A stretch of DNA of 64,000 nt from Capnocytophaga ochracea DSM 7271 (GCF_000023285.1 NC_013162.1:124001-188000); one strand, 5' to 3'. Shown: positions 34,161 through 42,455, counted from the first letter of the stretch. Numbers and translations: made by a program. The notes: generated by a model from the letters alone, not told the origin.

Positions 34161-35414
34161 TTATGCCTCCTTCATTCCCAAACCGTTATCAATGGCATAC
34201 GCCATATTTTCAATGATATGCTTGTGTTTGGTTACAAACGGATTGGTAGTATCCCACACGTAACCCGCGAGTACCGAACATATCTTCTTCTTCACCTCCT
34301 CATTTCCTGGCTGATGAAAGAAAAGCGTTTGTAGATTGCCGGTATACCATTCTCTTACATAAGAAGTAAACACCTCTATACCACGTTGCATATACTCGGC
34401 GTATTCCTTTTGCCAATCTACTTTTTCACCCGCAAGTTCGCGTTTTACCAATTTAGCCGCCAACATCCCCGATTCGGTAGCAAAAGCCACTCCTGAGGAG
34501 AACACAGGATCTAAGAACTCGGTACTGTTGCCCGTCAGCACAAACCCTTCGCCAAAGAGTTTTTTCACCGAGCAAGAATAACTTTGTATCTTATTGGGCT
34601 TGAACAGAAAATCCGAATGTTCAAAGCGTGGTCGGTAGAAGTCAGAACGTTTGATTGCTTTGCGAAGCGCCTCTTCGGTATCTCCCGAAGCCGACAAAGC
34701 GTTGATATAGTGCGTAGGTCCTACAATGCCCACGCTGGTATTGCCGTTAGAGAACGGAATTACCCATAGCCATACTTCACGCTCCAATACATCAAATGAA
34801 ATAAGCGTACCTTCTTCACCCGCAGGACGTACCTTCCCCTCTTTGATATGAGTAAAAATAGACGAGTGGTCGTCTAACTTCGAAGGAGAATTGAGGTCTA
34901 ACAAGCGAGGCAACACACGTCCATAACCACTGGCATCAATTACAAATTTAGAGGTAATTTCGCTCACCTCGCCATTAGCGTCTTTCACCGTAGTGACCTG
35001 ATGGTCGGGGAAGAATTGCACATCGGTAACTTCGGTTTCAAAAGTGAGATTTACCCCTTTTCGAATGACCTCTTGTGCCAAAACATTATCGAAATCGGCA
35101 CGAGGCACTTGCCACGTCCAATCCCAACCTTTGCCGTATTTTTTACCAAAATCAAACTGACACACTTGTTCGCCACGAATAAAACGGGCACCCCATTTTA
35201 CTTCGTATTTTTGCGCTTCTAAGGCTGGCATAAAACCCGCTTCCTCAAAATGATCCATCACGCGCGGAATAAGGCTCTCACCTACTACCAAACGCGGGAA
35301 TTTAGTTTTCTCTACCACGCGCACCTTCACACCGTTGTTGTGCAAATAGGCTGCTGATACACAACCCGAAGGACCTGCGCCAATTACCAATACATCTGTT
35401 ACTTCTTTTTTCAT
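34161..35414 (-). CDS. FAD-dependent oxidoreductase, tryptophan-halogenase-like
   Basis: 417-residue flavoprotein. An N-terminal dinucleotide fold VLVIGAGPSGCVSAAYL (about residues 9-25) is followed by VVEKTKFPRLVVGESLIPR, the pattern of the geranylgeranyl reductase/tryptophan 7-halogenase family. The second FAD motif is GEGFVLTGNSTEFLDPVFSSG (about 288-308). The halogenase WxWxIP-like motif reads EVWLWVIPFSNG (about 211-222), and the active-site Lys expected of true halogenases is not obvious. It could hydroxylate, reduce or halogenate an aromatic. The ferredoxin encoded just upstream is a plausible electron donor. Flexirubin-type pigment loci carry comparable enzymes. Confidence 0.82.
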   Translation of the reverse strand: MKKEVTDVLVIGAGPSGCVSAAYLHNNGVKVRVVEKTKFPRLVVGESLIPRVMDHFEEAGFMPALEAQKYEVKWGARFIRGEQVCQFDFGKKYGKGWDWTWQVPRADFDNVLAQEVIRKGVNLTFETEVTDVQFFPDHQVTTVKDANGEVSEITSKFVIDASGYGRVLPRLLDLNSPSKLDDHSSIFTHIKEGKVRPAGEEGTLISFDVLEREVWLWVIPFSNGNTSVGIVGPTHYINALSASGDTEEALRKAIKRSDFYRPRFEHSDFLFKPNKIQSYSCSVKKLFGEGFVLTGNSTEFLDPVFSSGVAFATESGMLAAKLVKRELAGEKVDWQKEYAEYMQRGIEVFTSYVREWYTGNLQTLFFHQPGNEEVKKKICSVLAGYVWDTTNPFVTKHKHIIENMAYAIDNGLGMKEA

Positions 35415-35441
35415 AGATACTCTTTTTTAAAAGTATGGGGA

Positions 35442-35449
35442 CAAATATA
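35442..35449 (-). promoter_or_regulatory. -7 box of FAD oxidoreductase gene
   Basis: Minus-strand TATATTTG, 27 bases upstream of the ATG. The -33 region would lie in the end of the ferredoxin gene and is not clear. Confidence 0.5.
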
Positions 35450-35466
35450 CTACTTTTTTTGTAAAA

Positions 35467-35823
35467 CTACGCTTCTTCGTCGTGAATAAAGCGTTTTTTA
35501 GCCAAAAGTTCTTCTTCTGTTTCTTTGTAGGCATCATCGGGCACACAGCAATCCACAGGACATACAGCAGCGCATTGGGGCTCATCGTGAAAACCAATGC
35601 ATTCAGTACACTTGTCCGCCACGATAAAGTAAATATCATCACTGATAGCTTGCTGAGGCTCGTCCGCGTCCACTTCCAATCCGCTGGGTAATACCACACG
35701 TCCCTTTAAGGTCGTACCATCGCTATAACGCCAATCGTCAGCACCTTCATAAATAGCATTGTTAGGACATTCGGGTTCGCAAGCCCCGCAATTGATACAG
35801 TCGTCAGTTATTATTATAGCCAC
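35467..35823 (-). CDS. 4Fe-4S dicluster ferredoxin
   Basis: 118-residue ferredoxin of the Bacteroidetes long type. The first cluster motif is [14 protein letters not shown] (residues 9-22). A roughly 50-residue insertion follows, then the second motif [22 protein letters not shown] (about 72-93), which has a longer loop between its second and third Cys than the classic CxxCxxC. It ends with an acidic tail. It carries low-potential electrons in the cytoplasm. Only 52 bases separate it from the FAD oxidoreductase, suggesting it supplies that enzyme or pyruvate:ferredoxin-type metabolism. A TATCTTTG box lies 46-53 bases upstream. Confidence 0.93.
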   Translation of the reverse strand: MAIIITDDCINCGACEPECPNNAIYEGADDWRYSDGTTLKGRVVLPSGLEVDADEPQQAISDDIYFIVADKCTECIGFHDEPQCAAVCPVDCCVPDDAYKETEEELLAKKRFIHDEEA

Positions 35824-35987
35824 TTGAGTTTTATGTTTTTAGTTATGAATTATCAGTTAAAAAGGGTGCAAAGATAATACTTTTATTTCTATTATTCAAC
35901 AACTACCCATAATCACCTTCTACAAACTCCACTTTTTCTACTATTTTGCAAGCCTTATCCTTTATCATTTCTCCACCTTTTCTTCGT

Positions 35988-36196
35988 TCATTGTTCGTCT
36001 TTTCTTCGTTCATTGTTCGTCTTTTGTTCGTCTTTTGTTTATCTGCCTGTGCGGCTCGCACCGTCTTTTGTTTGTCTTTTGTTTATCTGCCTGCGCGGCT
36101 CGCACCGTCTTTTGTTTGTCTTTTGTTTATCTGCCTGCGCGGCTCGCATCGTCTTTTATTTGTCTTTTCTTCATCATTCGTTCATCACTCTTTCAT
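35988..36196 (-). repeat. 11-bp word array, island E (19 words)
   Basis: Nineteen 11-bp words in unbroken register. On the plus strand they include TCATTGTTCGT, CTTTTGTTCGT and three rounds of the 44-bp phrase CTTTTGTTTAT-CTGCCTGYGCG-GCTCGCAYCGT-CTTTTRTTTGT. They end in diverged CTTTTCTTCAT, CATTCGTTCAT and CACTCTTTCAT. The reverse complements are the words of island 7204-7357. Confidence 0.88.
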
Positions 36197-36375
36197 TTTT
36201 GTGTCGCTACATTCCCCCTCTTTGAGGAAGCCAGCGAAAGCTGGGTATGTGTAAGGGAGAGGTTTTCTTCGTCTTTTGTTTATTTGTCTGTGTGGCTCAC
36301 ACCGTCTTTTATTTGGTTACTCTTTGTTTAGTTGCCTATCGTGCTACGACCTCATATCGTCATCGATTTAGTATT

Positions 36376-36411
36376 ATTGGAATTATTGGCATTTTTGGCA
36401 TTATTGGTATT
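36376..36411. repeat. 9-bp repeat, four units
   Basis: ATTGGAATT, ATTGGCATT, TTTGGCATT and ATTGGTATT in direct succession. The reverse-complement units recur at 60610-60654. Confidence 0.7.
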
Positions 36412-36471
36412 AAAAAAGACTGCCAGATATTCTCTAACAGTCCTTTTTACCTTTTATCTTTTACTTTTTAC

Positions 36472-37821
36472 CTATTTACCTGAATCCGACCATTCTACTT
36501 TCCGCGACACATACATCACAATAGCCAAAATGGTAAATAAACCTATACTTCCCACTAATAAAGCATAACTTTCCAGCTGAATAATTACGTAAATAAAACC
36601 GTAGAGTGCTGCTAATGAAAGTCCTATAAAAGTAGGGAACTTCTTGTTTTTCAGTATAGAAACCGAATACAAACTGATAAGTCCTACCGTCATTACCGAT
36701 GATATAAAGTAAGCAAACGAGAAGCTACTGTGTTCTGTAATCGATATGAGCAAAGTATAGAACAACACTAATGCCAAGCCTATCATTGAGTATTGGAAGA
36801 TGTGAATCTTTATCTTGCTAATGCTTTGTATCAAGAAGAATATCAAGAAAGTGAGGAATATCACCAAATAACCGTATTTAGTAGCGCGTTCATTCTGCTG
36901 ATATTGGTCTACGGGAATGATAAAATCTACATCGTAAGTGTATTGCGAAATGTTCGGCAAACTCCCAAACGATTGTTGTGCAAACGGACGGTTGATGTGC
37001 AATACCTTCCACGAAGCGTTAAACCCATTGCCGTTTATCTGTTTGGTGTAAGGCAAAAAGCTACCTGTAAAGCTGGGGTTAGCCCAGTTAGAGGTAAGGG
37101 TACTCTCGGTAGTCTTCCCTATGGGCACAATGGCTATTTTCTTACTACCGTCGTACTGCACTGTAAAACTAAACGAAGGGTTAGCCAAAAACTCTTGATA
37201 GTTGATAAAGCCTGTTTCGAGCGATGCCACCTCATTAGCCTTACTATCATTCTCATAGTAATAATCCTCGTCGTCTTTTTGCTCATAGATAGGTTCAAAA
37301 GCATAATTCTTGCCACCTAATTGAATGCTTACCCCATTCTTAATACTCGCGAGGTTAGTAGTGCGAATGAGAATCGTAGCCTTATCCCAACTGATATCTT
37401 CGTTAGGAATTCCTTTAGTCGCAAAATTAGGAGCTACATAACTACCTGTAAAGTCCATAGACGCATTAAACACCACCGATTCGTAGTTGTTGCGCTTCTT
37501 CACCTCAGTCTTTACATTCGAAATATTTTTCAGTTCCTCGGGGAAGAAATAAGCGTACTGTGTCTCAAAAGCGTTTTTGTTCTTGTCGCTGTACACTTTG
37601 TAAGGAATTTTGAGGATAGGTCCATAGAAAAAGACCTCGCGCCCCCACTTGCTATCAATCTCATTGATAACCTCCTGCTGACGTTCTTTGCGCTCTCTCA
37701 CTAAGTTTTGCACTAATAAGAGCGGAATGAGCAATACCAAAGTAAGTGCCCCAATAAGCACCAAACGAAAAGTGTTTGATTGCCATACATTAGATGTTGT
37801 TGATGGTTTTTCTGGATACAT
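36472..37821 (-). CDS. creD: CreD-family inner-membrane protein
   Basis: 449-residue membrane protein of the CreD family. An N-terminal TM helix (LVLIGALTLVLLIPLLLV) is followed by the family block ERKERQQEVINEIDSKWG, a large periplasmic domain (about 55-300), and five or six TM helices in the C-terminal third. CreD in gammaproteobacteria belongs to the CreBC envelope-stress regulon; its biochemical role is not established. Here no CreBC is present. Instead a winged-helix regulator gene lies upstream, and a palindrome identical in design to one upstream of that operon lies 41-59 bases before the ATG. Coordinated control is likely. Confidence 0.88.
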   Translation of the reverse strand: MYPEKPSTTSNVWQSNTFRLVLIGALTLVLLIPLLLVQNLVRERKERQQEVINEIDSKWGREVFFYGPILKIPYKVYSDKNKNAFETQYAYFFPEELKNISNVKTEVKKRNNYESVVFNASMDFTGSYVAPNFATKGIPNEDISWDKATILIRTTNLASIKNGVSIQLGGKNYAFEPIYEQKDDEDYYYENDSKANEVASLETGFINYQEFLANPSFSFTVQYDGSKKIAIVPIGKTTESTLTSNWANPSFTGSFLPYTKQINGNGFNASWKVLHINRPFAQQSFGSLPNISQYTYDVDFIIPVDQYQQNERATKYGYLVIFLTFLIFFLIQSISKIKIHIFQYSMIGLALVLFYTLLISITEHSSFSFAYFISSVMTVGLISLYSVSILKNKKFPTFIGLSLAALYGFIYVIIQLESYALLVGSIGLFTILAIVMYVSRKVEWSDSGK

Positions 37822-37861
37822 AATATTTGAATTTACAATTAATAATTAACAATAATAAAAG

Positions 37862-37880
37862 TACTTTGCATTTCAAAGTA
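37862..37880. promoter_or_regulatory. Palindromic operator before creD
   Basis: TACTTTG-CATTT-CAAAGTA: 7-bp half-sites, 5-bp spacer. The same half-sites and spacing occur at 38935-38953. Confidence 0.7.
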
Positions 37881-37913
37881 TCTCTATAAAAAAGAAAGGA
37901 GTTGATGTTTCTC

Positions 37914-37939
37914 CTTTACGGATTGTCCCCCTTCGGGGG
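37914..37939. repeat. C/G hairpin element, second copy
   Basis: CTTTACGGATTGTCCCCCTT then CGGGGG. It is the inverted partner of 20328-20353 and lies downstream of the winged-helix regulator gene. Confidence 0.6.
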
Positions 37940-37963
37940 TTCGGGGGCAAATCGACAAATCTG

Positions 37964-38266
37964 CTAATTTCCTAATTTCCCAATAATCTTCTCGAGTGCA
38001 TTCAAATGTTCTTGAAACGCCTCTTTTCCTTTTTTAGTTACCTTATAACTCGTATTCGTCTTCCTTCCCACAAACGATTTTTCAATAGTGATATACTCCT
38101 CAGCTTCCAAGGCACGGGTATGGCTTGCCAGATTGCCATCGGTTACCCCTAAGAGTTCTTTCAGGGTATTAAAGTCGGCACTGTCATTCACCATCAACAC
38201 CGACATTATGGCTAAGCGAATGCGATGGTCAAAAGCCTTATTGATATGTGCTAAAAAAGTCTTCAA
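37964..38266 (-). CDS. Winged-helix transcriptional regulator
   Basis: 100-residue DNA-binding protein of the small ArsR/MarR-like winged-helix type (HTH_27-like). The recognition region is FNTLKELLGVTDGNLASHTRALEAEEYI (about 32-59), and the wing is EKSFVGRKTNTSYKVTKKGKEAF. No metal-binding Cys pair is present, so this is not a metal sensor of the SmtB kind. The last residues, IIGKLGN, are encoded by an AAATTAGG-type simple repeat, so the original stop may have been elsewhere. It is cotranscribed with the membrane protein gene (28-base gap). Its likely operator is TACTTTG-N5-CAAAGTA. Confidence 0.85.
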   Translation of the reverse strand: MKTFLAHINKAFDHRIRLAIMSVLMVNDSADFNTLKELLGVTDGNLASHTRALEAEEYITIEKSFVGRKTNTSYKVTKKGKEAFQEHLNALEKIIGKLGN

Positions 38267-38294
38267 TTTTCTTCTTTATTCGCCCCAACTTATG

Positions 38295-38927
38295 TCACTG
38301 TTGGTCTTTTCCTTTATTGCGTTCGTATTTAAAGTGCATAATGCCTCCATAGAGAACGTGGCATACACCAAAGCCCAAAGTCCAGAACAAGAGTCCGTAA
38401 CCAGGGAAATATACCGCTAACAAGCCTAAAACAATCTCAGTAATTCCCAAATAATGTACATCTCCAAAGGTGTATTTGCTCACATTCACACACGCCAATC
38501 CGTAAAAAATAAGAGTCATTGGTGCAAGCAGTCCGTAGTACCCATTTTTGATGAGCAATACACTGAGTAGCCCACCCGTAAGTAGCGGAATAGCAAAGTT
38601 GTAAAGAGCCCTTTTGGCAGTAGCATTCACAAGGCTTTCTCCATTGCGCTTTGCCTTACGCGCCGAAAACAAGTAAGCCGTCACCAATGAGGCTACAAGC
38701 ACCGCTAATGCAATTGTCATAATAGCTTTAAAGGTACGACTTTCTATAAGCACATAAGGATAATAGATGTAATGATGTTCCAACAACATATATACTCCTG
38801 CTGCACCTATTAGGGCATACACACCTGCCAATAGCCCCGAAAGTCCGCTAAGCGAAAGAAAAAGGGTAGACTTACGCATCATCTGGCGTATCTCGTGTAG
38901 GTCATTTAAGTATTTATTCTCTTCCAT
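38295..38927 (-). CDS. Hypothetical membrane protein, 210 aa
   Basis: Six-helix integral membrane protein with a short cytoplasmic N-terminus, MEENKYLNDLHEIRQMMRKS. The segments are clear (LSGLSGLLAGVYALIGAAGVYML and so on), and there is a His-rich end, CHVLYGGIMHFKYERNKGKDQQ. I recognise no enzymatic motif. In Flavobacteria such a gene often sits with a small winged-helix regulator, as here, and may sense or transduce an envelope signal (inference). I start at ATG 38927, because the longer frame from 38990 crosses the operator at 38935-38953. Confidence 0.72.
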   Translation of the reverse strand: MEENKYLNDLHEIRQMMRKSTLFLSLSGLSGLLAGVYALIGAAGVYMLLEHHYIYYPYVLIESRTFKAIMTIALAVLVASLVTAYLFSARKAKRNGESLVNATAKRALYNFAIPLLTGGLLSVLLIKNGYYGLLAPMTLIFYGLACVNVSKYTFGDVHYLGITEIVLGLLAVYFPGYGLLFWTLGFGVCHVLYGGIMHFKYERNKGKDQQ

Positions 38928-38934
38928 AATGAAG

Positions 38935-38953
38935 TACTTTGTGGTGCAAAGTA
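38935..38953. promoter_or_regulatory. Palindromic operator before membrane protein-regulator operon
   Basis: TACTTTG-TGGTG-CAAAGTA, 8-26 bases upstream of the ATG. Identical half-sites and spacing to 37862-37880. Confidence 0.72.
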
Positions 38954-39042
38954 ACGGATAATAATAATAACTACCAAATATTTTTATCACAAATCTTTAA
39001 TATATTTTAACTGAGTATTGTAAATGAGTGTATTATATATAA

Positions 39043-39082
39043 ATAATCAGTGTTAAAGTCTCACGACTTTAACACTGATTAT
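39043..39082 (-). terminator. Terminator after large M16 gene
   Basis: Perfect 18-bp stem ATAATCAGTGTTAAAGTC (39043-39060), loop TCAC, and complement to 39082. On the minus strand it is followed by TTATATATAAT. Confidence 0.75.
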
Positions 39083-39107
39083 GAGAAATAAAAAATAATT
39101 TCTTATT

Positions 39108-42035
39108 CTAATATCCGAAGAGTTCTTCTAATGAGAGCTTCTTAAAGTCTCCTATTTTTTGGAGATCATCTTTTGAGAGTTTCTTTTCAGAAGCTAAAAT
39201 TACATAAGTATAAGGTTTTTTAGAGAGGTATTTGTCGTGGAAAGCTTTGATGTCTTTCATTGTAATACCATCTACATTTTGATATACTTGCTTGCGTATA
39301 TCGTCTTTAAGACCCAATTCTTGTGCGGCTAAATAGCTATAAATAATACCGTCTTGTGTAATGCGCTCGGTTTCTATTTCTTGCTTGATTTGTAGTTTAG
39401 CTAATTGGAGATTAGCAGGCAATTCAGGCATTGTATTGAGCAGTTCATTCATTGCTTCAACGGCTTCTTTAAACTTATCAGCTTGTGAACCTACATAGGC
39501 AAGCATATAGTATTTATCAGCTTTCTTTCTTGGGGAAGCGTAGAAACCATAAGTGCTATATGCCAAAGCTTTACTTTCGCGAATGGTTTGGAATACCAAA
39601 GAGCCCATACCCCCACCGAAGTAGTTGTTGAACGCACTAATTACAGTGCTTTCAGCTGGATTGAAAGGAACGGTATTGCGTATCCAACGGGTTTCAGCTT
39701 GTACCATTTCATAATCGGCAAAGAGTACTTGGTTCTTAGCTTGCTCTACTTGTTTAAACTCTTTTTTAGGAGCTACCTTGGCAAACTTAACAGGCACTTT
39801 ATGCAAAGTTTTTAGTTTATTAGTAAGTTCTGAAAGGGTAGCAGGTCCATAATAAATAACTGTTTGCTCTACATTGTTTAGGTTTTTGAGTTTATCTACC
39901 AACTCTTTCCCTGTAATAGCCTCAATTTCGGCATCAGAGAAGGTGTAGTTATATTTGTTTTTAGCCCCATACATTGCATAATTTGTTAAAGCTTGCATAA
40001 TAGCATTTCTATTAGCTTTGGCATCTATACGCGATTTAACTACACGAGCTTTCAAGGCTTTAAGGGCTTCTTCATCTACTTTAATATTGGCAATAAAGTC
40101 TTCGTAAAGTTTCACTGCTGCTTCAAAGTTTTCTTGTAAACCTTCTATATTTACAGTAGTATACTCGTCACTGTTTGAAATTCTAAAGCTTGAAGCTATT
40201 TTATAGAATTCTTTGGTAAGCTGTTCAGCTGATTTTTTATCAGTACCCAAAAACTGACTATAATTAGCAGCTATTGCTAATTTCAAATCATTAAGAGTAC
40301 CTACTTTATAACGGAAAGTAAGACGATACAATTCATTGTCTTTGTTTTGCACGTAAAGTATTTCTGCTTTGCCTAATTTTCCTTTTTGCAAGTCTTTATT
40401 ATAATCTAAGAAAACAGGCTTTACAGGAGTACTTGGCATCTCGTTTACCATTTTCACAAAAGCTGATTGTTTATCGGCATTGGTCTCAACAGGAGTAATA
40501 GCCGGTTTTTCAATCTTCTCTACATTAGGGCGAGTTCCTTTCTCTTTATACACAGCTACGTAGTTATTGCCGAGGTATTTATTGGCAAAAGCTACGATAT
40601 CAGCTTTGGTGAGTTTAGAAAGGTTGTTCACATACGCTACTTGGTCTTTCCAGTCGAGATTATCAGTAAAAGCTGACATTAGCATATTAGCGCGGTTGCC
40701 ATAAGACTCAGTCGCTTGAATAGTTTGCTTTTTCAAGTTGTTGATGATAGAAGGAATAAGGTCATCATCAAAGTTACCTTTTTTGAGGTTTTCTATTTCC
40801 CCCAACATAAGGTCTTTTACTTGTTCTAACGACTGCCCTTGTAGAGGTTTTCCAGAAAGGTATAATACGCCATAGTCTATAAGCGTATAAGCAAAGGCAC
40901 TTGCCCCAAGGAGTTTTTGTTTTTTTACAAGGTTCAAGTCGATAAGACCTGCTTTACCATTAGTAAGAATTTCCCCTACTAAATCGGCTAAGAGGGCGTC
41001 CTTATCTTGGTTACCAGGCAAGCGGAATGCCATCGAAACGCTTTCGGCATCGGGTCCTACTACCTTCTTAATAATAGGTGCTGTAATAGGAGCTTCTTTC
41101 TCAAAAGTATATTGAGGCACTGCTTTGGGTTGCATATAGCTAAATGCCTTATCAATTTGAGCGATAACAGTATCAGGATTAAAATCTCCTGCCAATATTA
41201 CTGCCATATTGTTGGGCACGTAATAGGTATGGAAGTATTTGCGAATTTCTTTCAGTGAAGGATTTTTCAAATGCTCTACTGTACCGATAGTGGTTTGCAA
41301 GCCATAATTGTGCTTTTTGAATAGCTCAGAGAAGAGAGTTTCAAACACCTCGCTATTATCGCTATCCAAAGAGCGGTTTTTCTCTTCGTATACAGCTTCC
41401 AATTCAGTATGGAAGATACGCAGTACAGGGTTGCGGAAGCGTTCAGCTTGTACAGTAATGTACTTATTGATAGCATTAGTAGGCACATCGTCAGTATACA
41501 CTGTTTTTTCAAACGAAGTAAAAGCATTGGTACCTTGTGCACCCATAGCAGTCATCATCTTATCGTACTCATTGGCGATAGCATACTTACTAGCTACTCC
41601 TGAAACCGAATCTATCAGTTTATAGATAGCTTTGCGTTTAGCAGGGTCTTTGGTGTGATTGTACTCTTCGTAGAGGGCGTCGATTTTGTCGAGTTCTACT
41701 TTTTCCTTAGCCCAATCAAGTGAACCGTATTTATCAGTTCCCTTAAAAAGCAAATGCTCTAAATAATGTGCAAGCCCTGTATTAGTAGCAGGGTCGGTTT
41801 TACTACCTGCTTTCACAGCTACATAGCACTGAATGCGAGGTTCTTTATTCGTAGGACTCAAAATAACTGTAAGTCCGTTTTTCAAGGTGTAAAACCTTGC
41901 ATTGGTGGGGTCGTGTGTTACATATTTATAAGTGTAACCGCCTCCTTGAGCTTCTTTCCACTCATAGTTTTGAGCGGAAGCACCGAATGTTATAGCTACT
42001 GTGAAGAGCCATAAGAATAGATTCCTTTTTAACAT
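39108..42035 (-). CDS. Large secreted M16 zinc protease
   Basis: 975-residue pitrilysin-type protease holding both M16 halves in one chain. A signal peptide, MLKRNLFLWLFTVAITFGASA, sends it to the periplasm. The active half carries HYLEH at residues 90-94 and a Glu-rich third-ligand region ELEAVYEEKNRSLDSDN. The second, non-catalytic half spans about residues 540-975, with RESKALAYSTYGFYASPR supplying the Arg/Tyr substrate segment. It probably degrades peptides in the periplasm. I start at ATG 42035; the longer frame from 42092 crosses the -7 box. It is the third M16 protein in the window and differs from the split pair at 4.4-7 kb. Confidence 0.92.
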   Translation of the reverse strand: MLKRNLFLWLFTVAITFGASAQNYEWKEAQGGGYTYKYVTHDPTNARFYTLKNGLTVILSPTNKEPRIQCYVAVKAGSKTDPATNTGLAHYLEHLLFKGTDKYGSLDWAKEKVELDKIDALYEEYNHTKDPAKRKAIYKLIDSVSGVASKYAIANEYDKMMTAMGAQGTNAFTSFEKTVYTDDVPTNAINKYITVQAERFRNPVLRIFHTELEAVYEEKNRSLDSDNSEVFETLFSELFKKHNYGLQTTIGTVEHLKNPSLKEIRKYFHTYYVPNNMAVILAGDFNPDTVIAQIDKAFSYMQPKAVPQYTFEKEAPITAPIIKKVVGPDAESVSMAFRLPGNQDKDALLADLVGEILTNGKAGLIDLNLVKKQKLLGASAFAYTLIDYGVLYLSGKPLQGQSLEQVKDLMLGEIENLKKGNFDDDLIPSIINNLKKQTIQATESYGNRANMLMSAFTDNLDWKDQVAYVNNLSKLTKADIVAFANKYLGNNYVAVYKEKGTRPNVEKIEKPAITPVETNADKQSAFVKMVNEMPSTPVKPVFLDYNKDLQKGKLGKAEILYVQNKDNELYRLTFRYKVGTLNDLKLAIAANYSQFLGTDKKSAEQLTKEFYKIASSFRISNSDEYTTVNIEGLQENFEAAVKLYEDFIANIKVDEEALKALKARVVKSRIDAKANRNAIMQALTNYAMYGAKNKYNYTFSDAEIEAITGKELVDKLKNLNNVEQTVIYYGPATLSELTNKLKTLHKVPVKFAKVAPKKEFKQVEQAKNQVLFADYEMVQAETRWIRNTVPFNPAESTVISAFNNYFGGGMGSLVFQTIRESKALAYSTYGFYASPRKKADKYYMLAYVGSQADKFKEAVEAMNELLNTMPELPANLQLAKLQIKQEIETERITQDGIIYSYLAAQELGLKDDIRKQVYQNVDGITMKDIKAFHDKYLSKKPYTYVILASEKKLSKDDLQKIGDFKKLSLEELFGY

Positions 42036-42062
42036 ATTTGGCGAATTAATATTTAAACTGTG

Positions 42063-42070
42063 CAAAAGTA
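42063..42070 (-). promoter_or_regulatory. -7 box of large M16 gene
   Basis: Minus-strand TACTTTTG, 28 bases before the ATG. Confidence 0.65.
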
Positions 42071-42119
42071 GTAATTTAATGCTCAACTCCAAAATACTTC
42101 TCGATATTTTTTATCTTTT

Positions 42120-42455
42120 TTATGCAAATGGTGCTAATACCACTTCCAAACCATCTATTTCAGGTGTAATCGGAATTTGGCAACCTAATCTACTATTAGG
42201 TTTCACGTAAAAAGCCTCCGAAAGCATTGCTTCTTCTTCTGCTGACATCTCAGGAAGCGACACCTCTTCCGCATTCTGAATATAACACTGGCAAGAGGCG
42301 CACATTGCCATACCACCACAGATGCCTATCTCGCCATCTTGGGCAATTTCATAAGCACGCATTACCTCCATAAGGTTCATATTCATATCAGTAGGGGCTT
42401 CTATTTCGTATAGAAGCCCCTCGCGATCGGTTATTTTAAGATGTATCTCGTTCAT
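42120..42455 (-). CDS. [2Fe-2S] ferredoxin (adrenodoxin type)
   Basis: 111-residue plant/adrenodoxin-type ferredoxin. The cluster ligands are seen as ICGGMAMCASCQCYI (Cys-x5-Cys-x2-Cys, about residues 47-58) and the distal Cys in SRLGCQIPI (about 91). The acidic stretch SLPEMSAEEEAML matches the partner-binding region of this class. The start codon follows directly on the stop of the secreted-protein gene, and the ferredoxin reductase gene is first in the same run. The enzyme pair would move electrons from NAD(P)H through FAD to this ferredoxin and on to an unidentified acceptor. Confidence 0.92.
   Translation of the reverse strand: MNEIHLKITDREGLLYEIEAPTDMNMNLMEVMRAYEIAQDGEIGICGGMAMCASCQCYIQNAEEVSLPEMSAEEEAMLSEAFYVKPNSRLGCQIPITPEIDGLEVVLAPFA

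Larger units (their letters stand above)
35824..36471. other. Repeat-filled intergenic region ferredoxin / creD
   Basis: 648 bases. It holds the ferredoxin -7 box (minus strand TATCTTTG, 35869-35876), the long 11-bp word array (35988-36196), a CCCCCTC-type remnant near 36212, a partial array near 36262-36335 and four 9-bp ATTGGCATT-type units (36376-36411). Three overlapping plus-strand frames here (35946-36331) are repeat artefacts. Confidence 0.7.
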
